This document shows, piece by piece, positions 1 through 5,003 of a stretch of DNA of 5,003 nt (position 1 is the first letter of the stretch; every line of letters begins with the position of its first letter). The notes under the pieces are model-generated. The model was given only the letters and a program-made list of their open reading frames with translations, did not search any database and was not told where the DNA came from. The stretch is from an uncultured Blautia sp. (GTDB lineage: Bacteria > Bacillota > Clostridia > Lachnospirales > Lachnospiraceae), in the NCBI GenBank assembly GCA_934394595.1, contig CAKRRX010000175.1:1-5003 (forward strand), read 5' to 3'. The position numbers and the translations under genes are program-made.

Positions 1-498
1 TATGATAAAAATTCTGCAACGACAAGAAGATTTTATGCAACTGTTCAAAATAAAATGCATTACGCAGTTCATGGACATACAGCAGCTGAGCTGATCGTGG
101 AAAGAGCTGATCACACAAAAGAGCATATGGGATTAACCACCTGGGCAGATGCTCCTGAAGGAAAGATTAAGAAAAGTGATGTTGCGGTTGCTAAGAGTTA
201 TCTGAGTCAGGATGAAATGAAGCAGCTGAATCGTATGGTTACAGCATATTTGGATTTTGCAGAAAATATGACATTGCGACATATCCCACTTACGATGCAG
301 GACTGGGAAAAAAGGCTCAACAGCTTCATTGAAATGTTTGATTACGGTATTTTACAGGATGCAGGTAAGGTGTCCGCGGAAATTGCAAAGCTTCATGCCG
401 AGACCGAATTTGAGAAATATCGCGTCATCCAGGACAGACTGTTTATGTCTGACTTTGATAAGTACATGCTGGAACTGGAAGAGAATGCGAAGAAGTAG
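1..498 (+). CDS. rhuM: RhuM-family protein, C-terminal part (5' end outside window)
   Basis: The frame is open from base 1 to a TAG at 496-498, giving the last 165 residues. The first in-frame ATG at 55 is internal: family-like sequence (RRFYATVQNKMHYAVHGHTAAELI) begins before it, so the gene starts upstream of the window. Recognisable RhuM features are the FYATVQNKMHYA-type segment, HTAAELI, 'ERADHTKEHMGLTTW', a 'DVAVAKSYLSQDEMKQLNRMV' stretch and the helical end 'YRVIQDRLFMSDFDKYML'. The family is named after a Salmonella pathogenicity-island gene; its biochemical role is not established. Homologues are commonly found beside type I restriction-modification genes and in genomic islands, so a mobile or defence locus may lie upstream. 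The protein is soluble-looking and charged, with no membrane segment. Full-length members are roughly 300-350 residues, so about half is present. No clear terminator follows the stop. Family call is confident, function is unknown. Confidence 0.85.
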   Translation, partial: YDKNSATTRRFYATVQNKMHYAVHGHTAAELIVERADHTKEHMGLTTWADAPEGKIKKSDVAVAKSYLSQDEMKQLNRMVTAYLDFAENMTLRHIPLTMQDWEKRLNSFIEMFDYGILQDAGKVSAEIAKLHAETEFEKYRVIQDRLFMSDFDKYMLELEENAKK

Positions 499-584
499 CA
501 GCATCGCAATTAAAATTTTTAACTTGCCAAGGTTGAGTGCATGGAAGTTGGGTCATTCATCGGATCGAAAAATAGCTTTTGACA

Positions 585-595
585 TGTACTATAAT
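585..595 (+). promoter_or_regulatory. Candidate extended -10 promoter for the DUF1622-plsY-GT28-trmO array
   Basis: A perfect TATAAT lies at 590-595, preceded by TG at 585-586, resembling an extended -10 although the TG is three bases rather than one base upstream. Transcription would start near 602, immediately before a hairpin. A perfect TTGACA lies at 579-584 but only 5 bp from the -10, so it cannot serve as the -35 for it. At the normal -35 distance there is only a poor match (around 565-572). It is the best promoter candidate in the 203-bp gap before the array. Confidence 0.4.
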
Positions 596-604
596 AAGAT
601 GTTA

Positions 605-626
605 GGGGCAAAAGGTATTTTGCCTC
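605..626 (+). other. RNA hairpin at the start of the presumed leader
   Basis: GGCAAAA (607-613) pairs perfectly with TTTTGCC (618-624) around a GGTA tetraloop. The stem extends by a G-U pair and a G-C pair to 605/626, giving nine pairs. No T-run follows, so it is unlikely to be an intrinsic terminator. It sits right where a transcript from the 590-595 TATAAT would begin, so it could be a 5' stabilising or regulatory structure. It could also be a copy of a dispersed repeat. Function is unknown. Confidence 0.5.
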
Positions 627-646
627 AAACTTAATATCCACGAGTC

Positions 647-674
647 GAACTTTTCCTGTGGACAGGCGAGGTTC
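647..674 (+). other. Second potential leader hairpin
   Basis: GAAC (647-650) can pair with GTTC (671-674), and inside it CCTG (655-658) with CAGG (663-666) around a TGGA loop. A symmetrical 4x4 internal loop separates the two stems. A competing pairing exists between TCCAC (637-641) and GTGGA (658-662), so two mutually exclusive folds are possible. The stems are short and could arise by chance. The structure ends about 18 bases before the ribosome binding site of the next gene. Confidence 0.25.
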
Positions 675-701
675 AGGCGGTAATAAAGAAAAGAGGTCAA
701 A

Positions 702-1043
702 ATGATACTGAAGATTACAGAAACTATGGAATGGATATTAGAAAACATAGCAAGTCTTGCCATTGTGATTTTTGAATTTATCGGTGTTGCCATTATTATC
801 TGGAGTGGCATTACCGGCTTTCTCAAGTGGCTGAAGCACTCCAAGGATACTGGAGTTTACCTGGCAAGAGGGCTTGCAATGGGACTGGAATTTAAAATGG
901 GAAGCGAGATCCTGCGTACGGTTGTAGTGCGGGAATGGAAGGAAATCGGAATCGTGGCAGGAATTATTGCCCTTAGAGCAGCACTGACCTTTTTGCTCCA
1001 CTGGGAAATCAAGGAAGAGGAGAAAAGTGGCGGACACCAATGA
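702..1043 (+). CDS. DUF1622 family small membrane protein
   Basis: A 113-residue protein that fits the DUF1622 family (function unknown) along nearly its full usual length. Seen directly: a hydrophobic segment at about residues 16-38, a basic stretch (KWLKHSKD, 42-49), the family core 'LARGLAMGLEFKMGSEILRT' at 54-73, and a second hydrophobic segment (about 82-100) containing 'IIALRAALTFLLHWEI'. The acidic then polar tail (EIKEEEKSGGHQ) ends the protein. It is probably a two-helix inner membrane protein. The start at 702 is supported by an AGAGGT site at 692-697; the next Met at residue 9 lacks such a site. Its TGA overlaps the ATG of the following plsY-like gene (ATGA, 1040-1043), so the two are probably translationally coupled. 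No function can be assigned beyond membrane location; the neighbours hint at membrane lipid metabolism. Confidence 0.85.
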   Translation: MILKITETMEWILENIASLAIVIFEFIGVAIIIWSGITGFLKWLKHSKDTGVYLARGLAMGLEFKMGSEILRTVVVREWKEIGIVAGIIALRAALTFLLHWEIKEEEKSGGHQ

Positions 1044-1648
1044 AAATGGATTATCTGTTTTATATGATATGGGGATATTTATCAGGAAGCATTCTGTTTG
1101 CATACCTGATTCCCTGGTTTATGAAGCACATTGATATAAGAGAACTGGCAGAGGATAAAAATCCGGGAACCTTTAATGCCTTTGTATTTGGCGGAATCGG
1201 CTGTGGGATCACCGTACTGCTTCTGGAATTGCTGAAGGGATTTCTGCCGGTATATGTCTGCTGTAAAAGACTGGGAATCCAGTCCGGGATTTTTGCGGGA
1301 GTTCTGGCTGCACCGGTGGCAGGACATGCCTTTTCCGTTTTTAACAGAGGAAAAGGAGGAAAGGGGATTGCAGTGAGTTTTGGAGTACTTTTGGGACTGA
1401 TCCCAGTGTGGAGGCCAGTCCTTTTGTTGATCGCCTTTTATCTTATTTTTTCGGTACTTTTGCCTGTAAAGTCCCATCTAAAGAGAAGTATTGTGACATT
1501 TTTATGTTTTGGAGGAAGTATGCTTCTTCCAGAACTGGAACTATCCTTAAAAACAGGCTGTGTGCTCCTGTCTGTTATTGTGATCTATAAGCATTGGGAA
1601 GCTGCGATGGAAATATCACGGGAAAAGGAGAAATGGAGGACTCAATGA
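1040..1648 (+). CDS. plsY: PlsY-like acyl-phosphate:glycerol-3-phosphate acyltransferase (divergent paralogue)
   Basis: A 202-residue multi-pass membrane protein with the three PlsY motifs in order. Motif 1 is 'GYLSGSILFAYL' (12-23), motif 2 is 'KNPGTFNAF' (40-48), and motif 3 is 'GHAFSVFNRGKGGKGIA' (95-111). PlsY transfers an acyl group from acyl-phosphate to glycerol-3-phosphate, making lysophosphatidate. The length is normal for the family (about 190-215). Motif 2 differs from the usual GSGNPGATN-type glycerol-phosphate loop: GSG is replaced by an EDK-type sequence and the Arg that normally follows a few residues later is absent. It may therefore be a paralogue with altered activity rather than the housekeeping enzyme. 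Start at 1040 overlaps the DUF1622 stop; the Shine-Dalgarno is poor and a second ATG lies at 1046, so coupling probably drives initiation. Its TGA overlaps the next gene's start (1645-1648). Family is confident, enzymatic role less so. Confidence 0.85.
   Translation: MKMDYLFYMIWGYLSGSILFAYLIPWFMKHIDIRELAEDKNPGTFNAFVFGGIGCGITVLLLELLKGFLPVYVCCKRLGIQSGIFAGVLAAPVAGHAFSVFNRGKGGKGIAVSFGVLLGLIPVWRPVLLLIAFYLIFSVLLPVKSHLKRSIVTFLCFGGSMLLPELELSLKTGCVLLSVIVIYKHWEAAMEISREKEKWRTQ
1635..1640 (+). promoter_or_regulatory. Ribosome binding site deciding the GT28 start at 1645
   Basis: GGAGGA lies 4 bases before ATG 1645 and inside the 3' end of the plsY-like gene. Upstream alternatives in the same frame are weaker: ATG 1633 has its purine-rich stretch only 2 bases away, and TTG 1594 has none. 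The choice also puts the conserved N-terminal 'ALILSCNTGGGH' directly at the protein start. Confidence 0.75.
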
Positions 1649-2751
1649 AAGCTTTGATTTTATCCTGTAATACTGGCGGCGGGCATAATTCTGCCGGAAA
1701 AGCAATTGCAGAAATATTGATCCAGCAGGGTGATGAAGCCTATGTGATGGATTACCTTACCCTTGCCGGGGAAGGTGTGTCCAAACTGGTAGGGGATGGA
1801 TATGTACATATTGTAAAAAAGACTCCGAAGCTGTTTGGGGTGGTCTATAAACTTGGAATGGGCGTGAGCAGGATCACCAGGAAATCGCCGGTTTACTATT
1901 TGAATGGGCGTATGGCAAAATATCTGGACAGATACATTCAGGAGAATCCTGTAGATGTGATCATCATGCCCCATCTTTATCCTGCAGAAACCATTACCTA
2001 TATGAAGCAAAAGGGAATCAAATTGCCTCTTACAGTTGCGGTTATGACAGATTACACCTGTATTCCTTTTTGGGAGGAAACAGACTGTGATTATTACATC
2101 GCACCACATAGGATGCTGATTAAGCCTTGTGTGCGAAGAGGACTTCCGGAAGAAAAGCTGATCCCTCTTGGAATCCCGGTATCCCAGATGTGCAAACGAA
2201 AGATCAGCAGGGAAGCTGCCAGGGAAAAACTGGGACTTTCTTTGGAGAAGAAGTATATTCTGGTTGCAGGGGGCAGCATGGGTGCCGGTGATATGAAGAG
2301 GCTGGTAGAGCAGCTTTTGGAATACTCTGTTTCAGAAGAGCTGATCGTAGTGTGCGGAAGTAATGCAAAGATGGAAAATCAATTGAAAAAGCTTTTTACA
2401 GGAAAAGAGCGGCTTACCATATTAGGTTATACCACACAGATGACCCTTTATATGAAAGCCTGCGATGTGCTTTTTACCAAGCCTGGAGGGCTTACCTCCA
2501 CAGAAGGGGCTGCTGTGGGAATTCCTATGGTTCATACAGATCCTATTCCAGGCTGTGAGACTGCCAATCGGAAATTTTTCTGTAAACTGGGTATGAGTCT
2601 GTCTGCAAGAACGGTAAAAGGGCAGGTAAATGCAGGTCTTAAGCTTCTTTTGGATCCGGAGGCTGCGTCTAAGATGGTTGAAAAGCAGAGGGAAAATGTA
2701 GATCCGGATGCAGCAGAAAAAATATGCCAGTTTATCCGCAAAAAGATATAA
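1645..2751 (+). CDS. GT28 glycosyltransferase, MGDG synthase / UgtP-like (probable diacylglycerol glucosyltransferase)
   Basis: A 368-residue protein with the two-domain GT-B layout of MGDG synthases and UgtP/YpfP-type diacylglycerol glucosyltransferases. The N-terminal lipid-acceptor domain opens with the glycine-rich 'CNTGGGHNSAG' (8-18) and carries 'IIMPHLYPAE' (106-115) and 'VMTDYTCIPFW' (133-143). The C-terminal nucleotide-sugar domain begins near 203 with 'ILVAGGSMGAGD' (205-216) and has the donor-binding 'FTKPGGLTSTEGAA' (277-290) and 'HTDPIPGCETAN' (297-308). The family uses UDP-sugar to glycosylate diacylglycerol at the inner membrane face, giving glycolipids and, in Firmicutes, often the lipoteichoic acid anchor. 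There are no transmembrane helices, consistent with a peripheral enzyme. Its start overlaps the plsY-like stop by 4 bp (ATGA), and trmO follows after 10 bp. The sugar and the number of sugars added cannot be read from sequence; a MurG-like role is unlikely given the MGDG-type N-terminus. Confidence 0.85.
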   Translation: MKALILSCNTGGGHNSAGKAIAEILIQQGDEAYVMDYLTLAGEGVSKLVGDGYVHIVKKTPKLFGVVYKLGMGVSRITRKSPVYYLNGRMAKYLDRYIQENPVDVIIMPHLYPAETITYMKQKGIKLPLTVAVMTDYTCIPFWEETDCDYYIAPHRMLIKPCVRRGLPEEKLIPLGIPVSQMCKRKISREAAREKLGLSLEKKYILVAGGSMGAGDMKRLVEQLLEYSVSEELIVVCGSNAKMENQLKKLFTGKERLTILGYTTQMTLYMKACDVLFTKPGGLTSTEGAAVGIPMVHTDPIPGCETANRKFFCKLGMSLSARTVKGQVNAGLKLLLDPEAASKMVEKQRENVDPDAAEKICQFIRKKI

Positions 2752-2761
2752 GGAGAGATTC

Positions 2762-3442
2762 ATGAAAGTAATTGCACATATAAGAAATGATTTTCCAGAG
2801 AAATTTGGAATTCCTCATCAGAGCGGACGGATCCAGGAGTTGAAAGCAGATATTGTTTTTGAGCCGGAGTACCGCAATCCGGAAGCATTCAGAGGACTGG
2901 AAGAGTATTCCCATATCTGGCTGATATGGGAATTTTCGAAGGCAATAAGGCCTGAATGGTCGCCTACTGTGCGGCCGCCAAGACTGGGAGGAAATATAAG
3001 AAAGGGTGTCTTTGCCACAAGGTCTCCTTTCAGACCCAATCCCATCGGGCTTTCCAGCGTGAAACTGGAGGGCATTGAATTTACAGAGGAGGGTCCTATT
3101 CTCCATGTCCTGGGGGCTGATTTGATGGATGGAACGCCAGTCTACGATATCAAGCCTTATCTGGCTTATGTGGACAGCCATCCGGATGCCAGCGGTGGAT
3201 TCACAGACAGGATCAAAGACCATAAGCTTCAGGTAGAGTTTCCGGAGGAACTTCTTAAACTTATCCCGGAAGAAAAAAGAGAGGTTTTGCTGGCAGTTCT
3301 GGCCAATGATCCCCGTCCGGGATATCAGAAAGATCCAAAAAGAGAATATGGAATGGCCTTTGGAAAATGGGATATCCATTTTAAAGTAGACAAAGATCTT
3401 CTGTCCGTGCACCGTATTACTGTGAAAAAGTGCGAAAAATGA
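2762..3442 (+). CDS. trmO: TrmO, tRNA (t6A37) N6-methyltransferase
   Basis: A 226-residue protein matching the TsaA/TrmO family (E. coli TrmO is about 235 residues). It uses S-adenosylmethionine to methylate the N6 of threonylcarbamoyladenosine at tRNA position 37, forming m6t6A. Signature stretches are 'KFGIPHQSGR' (14-23), 'FRGLEEYSHIWLIWEF' (43-58), 'RPPRLGGN' (71-78), 'KGVFATRSPFRPNPIGLSS' (81-99) and 'DLMDGTPVYDIKPYLAYVDS' (120-139). The C-terminal part carries 'NDPRPGYQ' (182-189), typical of full-length members. ATG 2762 is preferred because AGGAGA at 2751-2756 precedes it and the protein aligns from 'MKVIAHIRNDF'; an in-frame start at 2708 would lie within the preceding gene and lacks support. 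Only 10 bp separate it from the GT28 stop, so it is probably co-transcribed. Its link to lipid genes looks positional rather than functional. Confidence 0.92.
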   Translation: MKVIAHIRNDFPEKFGIPHQSGRIQELKADIVFEPEYRNPEAFRGLEEYSHIWLIWEFSKAIRPEWSPTVRPPRLGGNIRKGVFATRSPFRPNPIGLSSVKLEGIEFTEEGPILHVLGADLMDGTPVYDIKPYLAYVDSHPDASGGFTDRIKDHKLQVEFPEELLKLIPEEKREVLLAVLANDPRPGYQKDPKREYGMAFGKWDIHFKVDKDLLSVHRITVKKCEK

Positions 3443-3474
3443 AAATATACTTGCAAAAAGTATTTTTTTTTCAT
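3439..3474 (+). terminator. Weak intrinsic terminator-like structure after trmO
   Basis: ATACTT (3447-3452) pairs with AAGTAT (3458-3463) around a 5-base loop. A run of nine T (3463-3471) follows. ATGAAAA (3439-3445) can also pair with TTTTCAT (3468-3474), extending the arm with an asymmetric loop. The stem is AU-rich and only moderately stable, so termination may be partial. The structure overlaps the promoter of the next gene. Confidence 0.4.
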
Positions 3475-3479
3475 AAAAT
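3451..3479 (+). promoter_or_regulatory. Sigma-A-like promoter for the aspartokinase gene
   Basis: TTGCAA (-35, 3451-3456) and TAAAAT (-10, 3474-3479) are separated by exactly 17 bp of T-rich spacer. Four of six and five of six bases match consensus. Transcription would start around 3485-3488, leaving an untranslated leader of about 22-25 bases with a GAGGAG ribosome binding site at 3495-3500. Such a short leader leaves no room for a lysine riboswitch or an attenuator. Confidence 0.6.
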
Positions 3480-3509
3480 GGAGAAAAAGTTTTTGAGGAG
3501 CATATTAGT

Positions 3510-4829
3510 ATGAAAAAAGTAGTGAAGTTTGGAGGCAGCTCTCTGGCTAATGCGGAGCAGTTTGAGAAAGTCGGAGATATTATCAGAAGCGAAGAGAGCA
3601 GACGTTTTGTTGTCCCTTCAGCACCGGGCAAGAGATTTGACGGCGACACCAAGGTAACAGATATGCTGTACAGCTGTTATGATGCAGCTGGAAAAGGTGA
3701 AGATTTCGGGAAGATGCTGGAAGCCATCAAAGAGCGTTATAATGAGATCATCAAAGGGCTTTCCCTTGATTTTTCCCTGGACAGTGATTTTCAGGTAATC
3801 AAAGAGAATTTTGCAGCACAGATTGGAAGAGACTATGCCGCATCCAGAGGCGAATACTTAAATGGTAAGGTGATGGCTGCATACTTAGGCTATGAGTTTG
3901 TAGACGCTGCAGAAGTGATCCGTTTTGATAAGAATGGCAGCCTTGACGCAGAGAAGACAGATAAGCTTCTGAACAAGAGACTTTCCAAATGTGAGAATGC
4001 AGTTGTTCCGGGATTTTACGGAGCAAAAGAGGATGGCTCAGTGACTACCTTTTCCAGAGGTGGTTCTGATGTGACCGGATCTCTTGTGGCAAAGGCTATC
4101 AAAGCAGATATGTATGAGAACTGGACAGATGTTTCTGGTTTCCTTGTAACAGATCCAAGGATTGTCAAGAATCCGGCTGTGATCGAGACCATCACTTACC
4201 GTGAGCTTCGTGAGCTTTCCTATATGGGTGCCACTGTGCTTCATGAGGATGCCATCTTCCCGGTAAGAAAAGAGGGAATCCCCATCAATATCCGTAATAC
4301 CAACCGTCCGGAGGACAAGGGTACTTTCATTGTAGAAAGTACATGTAAGAAGCCAAAATACACCATTACAGGTATTGCAGGTAAGAAAGGCTTTTGTTCC
4401 ATTAATATCGAGAAATCTATGATGAACAGCGAGATCGGATTTGGCAGAAAGGTGCTTCAGGTATTTGAAGACCAGGGAATCAGCTTTGAGCATGTTCCAT
4501 CAGGAATTGATACTCTTACCGTATATGTGCATCAGGATGAGTTTGAAGAGAAGGAGCAGCAGGTGATCGCAGGGATCCATCGTCTTGTTCAGCCTGATTT
4601 TGTGGAAATGGAATCTGATCTTGCTCTGATCGCAGTGGTAGGCCGCGGCATGAAGTCCACACGTGGAACAGCAGGAAGGATTTTCTCTGCACTTGCTCAT
4701 GCAAATGTGAATGTCAAGATGATCGATCAGGGCTCCAGTGAGTTAAATATCATTATTGGCGTGGAAAACAGGGACTTTGAACATGCTGTAAAGGCAATTT
4801 ATGATATTTTTGTTATGACACAGATTTGA
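3510..4829 (+). CDS. lysC: Aspartokinase (aspartate kinase) with tandem C-terminal ACT domains
   Basis: A 439-residue monofunctional aspartokinase, which phosphorylates L-aspartate with ATP as the first step to lysine, threonine, methionine and diaminopimelate. The amino-acid kinase domain (about 1-280) shows 'VKFGGSSLAN' (5-14), 'SAPGKR' (37-42), 'ASRGEYLNGKVMAAYL' (111-126), 'TTFSRGGSDVTGS' (179-191), 'NWTDVSGFLVTDPRI' (204-218), 'SYMGATVLHEDAIFPV' (237-252) and 'IPINIRNT' (257-264). Two ACT regulatory domains follow, at about 285-360 and 370-436; the second contains 'GRGMKSTRGTAGRIFSALA' and 'MIDQGSSELNIIIGVE'. No homoserine dehydrogenase domain is fused. ATG 3510 is backed by GAGGAG nine bases upstream and by the canonical N-terminus. 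It has its own promoter and terminator, so it is probably monocistronic. Feedback effector (lysine, threonine or both) cannot be decided; lysC is the generic symbol and the isoform (for example a ThrD/YclM-type enzyme) is open. Confidence 0.95.
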   Translation: MKKVVKFGGSSLANAEQFEKVGDIIRSEESRRFVVPSAPGKRFDGDTKVTDMLYSCYDAAGKGEDFGKMLEAIKERYNEIIKGLSLDFSLDSDFQVIKENFAAQIGRDYAASRGEYLNGKVMAAYLGYEFVDAAEVIRFDKNGSLDAEKTDKLLNKRLSKCENAVVPGFYGAKEDGSVTTFSRGGSDVTGSLVAKAIKADMYENWTDVSGFLVTDPRIVKNPAVIETITYRELRELSYMGATVLHEDAIFPVRKEGIPINIRNTNRPEDKGTFIVESTCKKPKYTITGIAGKKGFCSINIEKSMMNSEIGFGRKVLQVFEDQGISFEHVPSGIDTLTVYVHQDEFEEKEQQVIAGIHRLVQPDFVEMESDLALIAVVGRGMKSTRGTAGRIFSALAHANVNVKMIDQGSSELNIIIGVENRDFEHAVKAIYDIFVMTQI

Positions 4830-4887
4830 GAAAACATATAGCTGTGAGAGAAAGCTTTCCAGACCAGTGAGAAAACCGATTATAGAT

Positions 4888-4923
4888 AGAGGACTGTACC
4901 GAAATGGTGCAGTCTTCTTTTTT
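4888..4923 (+). terminator. Strong intrinsic terminator of the aspartokinase gene
   Basis: GACTGTACC (4892-4900) pairs with GGTGCAGTC (4906-4914) with one T-G wobble around a 5-base GAAAT loop. AGAG (4888-4891) extends the stem with TTCT (4915-4918), including one G-T pair, to 13 pairs in all. A T-run closes it (4918-4923). It lies 58 bases after the aspartokinase stop and works only in the + direction, because no T-run follows on the other strand. Confidence 0.9.
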
Positions 4924-4962
4924 GTCCGTAAGCGATGAATAATCACCCGTTCACGACCTTCA

Positions 4963-4987
4963 GGGAACCTCAAATGTTCAGGTTCCC
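4963..4987. repeat. Perfect 8-bp inverted repeat in the 3' intergenic tail
   Basis: GGGAACCT (4963-4970) and AGGTTCCC (4980-4987) are exact reverse complements around a 9-base spacer. Neither side has a convincing T-run (only TTTT at 4992-4995), so a terminator role is weak. It may be an operator for a gene beyond the window or part of a dispersed repeat. The rest of 4925-5003 shows no supported gene. Confidence 0.4.
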
Positions 4988-5003
4988 ACGATTTTCCGGT
5001 CTT

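Noticed and set aside
605..626. Hairpin considered as an intrinsic terminator for rhuM
   Set aside because: No T-run follows the stem; the downstream bases are CAAACTTAAT.
329..634. 101-codon frame overlapping the end of rhuM
   Set aside because: About half lies inside rhuM in another frame and the rest runs through the promoter and hairpin region. It has no ribosome binding site and its composition looks random (shadow).
1594..1644. Longer N-terminus for the GT28 protein from TTG 1594 or ATG 1633
   Set aside because: These starts have poor or no Shine-Dalgarno spacing and extend into plsY. ATG 1645 has GGAGGA four bases upstream and aligns with the family N-terminus.
2732..3652. 306-codon minus-strand frame antisense to trmO and the start of lysC
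   Set aside because: It is a long shadow of two well-recognised genes, with no domain signature and low-complexity hydrophobic content.
4850..4859. Palindrome GAAAGCTTTC just after lysC
   Set aside because: It is a short 10-bp palindrome with no loop, no flanking regulatory context and no repeat nearby; probably chance.
4743..5003. Minus-strand open frame running in from the right end and overlapping the 3' end of lysC
   Set aside because: It crosses the strong + strand terminator and about 90 bases of lysC coding sequence in antisense, has no recognisable domain, and its later part is the complement of conserved ACT-domain sequence. It could be the tail of a convergent gene beyond the window, but nothing here supports that.
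4935..5003. Plus-strand frame starting at ATG 4935 and open to the window end
   Set aside because: Only 23 codons are visible, there is no ribosome binding site upstream, the start is 11 bases after the terminator T-run, and the frame covers the inverted repeat. The peptide is not recognised.

Overview
The window looks like a chromosomal stretch from a low-to-mid G+C Gram-positive anaerobe, most plausibly a gut Clostridium-class bacterium of the Lachnospiraceae type. The grounds are AGGAGG-like ribosome binding sites, tight ATGA start/stop overlaps, AT-rich sigma-A-like promoters, and the style of the proteins (a PlsY paralogue with an altered glycine loop, a Clostridia-type aspartokinase). 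This assignment is inference; there is no rRNA or other marker gene in the window. All genes supported here lie on the + strand.

Layout. (1) 1-498: the C-terminal half of a RhuM-family protein, cut by the window start; the family often travels with restriction-modification loci and genomic islands. (2) 499-701: a 203-bp gap with a candidate extended -10 promoter and two potential RNA hairpins before the next gene. (3) 702-3442: a compact four-gene array: a DUF1622 small membrane protein, a divergent PlsY-like acyl-phosphate:glycerol-3-phosphate acyltransferase, a GT28/MGDG-synthase-like glycosyltransferase, and TrmO (tRNA t6A37 N6-methyltransferase). The first three are joined by 4-bp ATGA overlaps, and trmO follows after 10 bp. 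(4) 3443-3509: a short AT-rich gap in which a weak terminator-like hairpin overlaps a good sigma-A-like promoter. (5) 3510-4829: an aspartokinase with two C-terminal ACT domains, followed by a strong intrinsic terminator at 4888-4923. (6) 4925-5003: a non-coding tail with one perfect 8-bp inverted repeat and no supported gene.

How they may work together. PlsY makes lysophosphatidate, the first committed lipid of phospholipid synthesis. UgtP/MGDG-type GT28 enzymes put sugar on diacylglycerol, which is downstream of the same acyl-glycerol pool. Their translational coupling to each other and to an uncharacterised two-helix membrane protein suggests a small membrane-lipid/glycolipid module. trmO is probably a co-transcribed passenger, and lysC is a separate transcription unit with its own promoter and terminator.

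I see no CRISPR array, tRNA, rRNA, insertion sequence or clearly new multi-gene system. The most interesting items are the lipid-module gene order with DUF1622, the altered active-site loop of the PlsY homologue, and the structured leader upstream of it.
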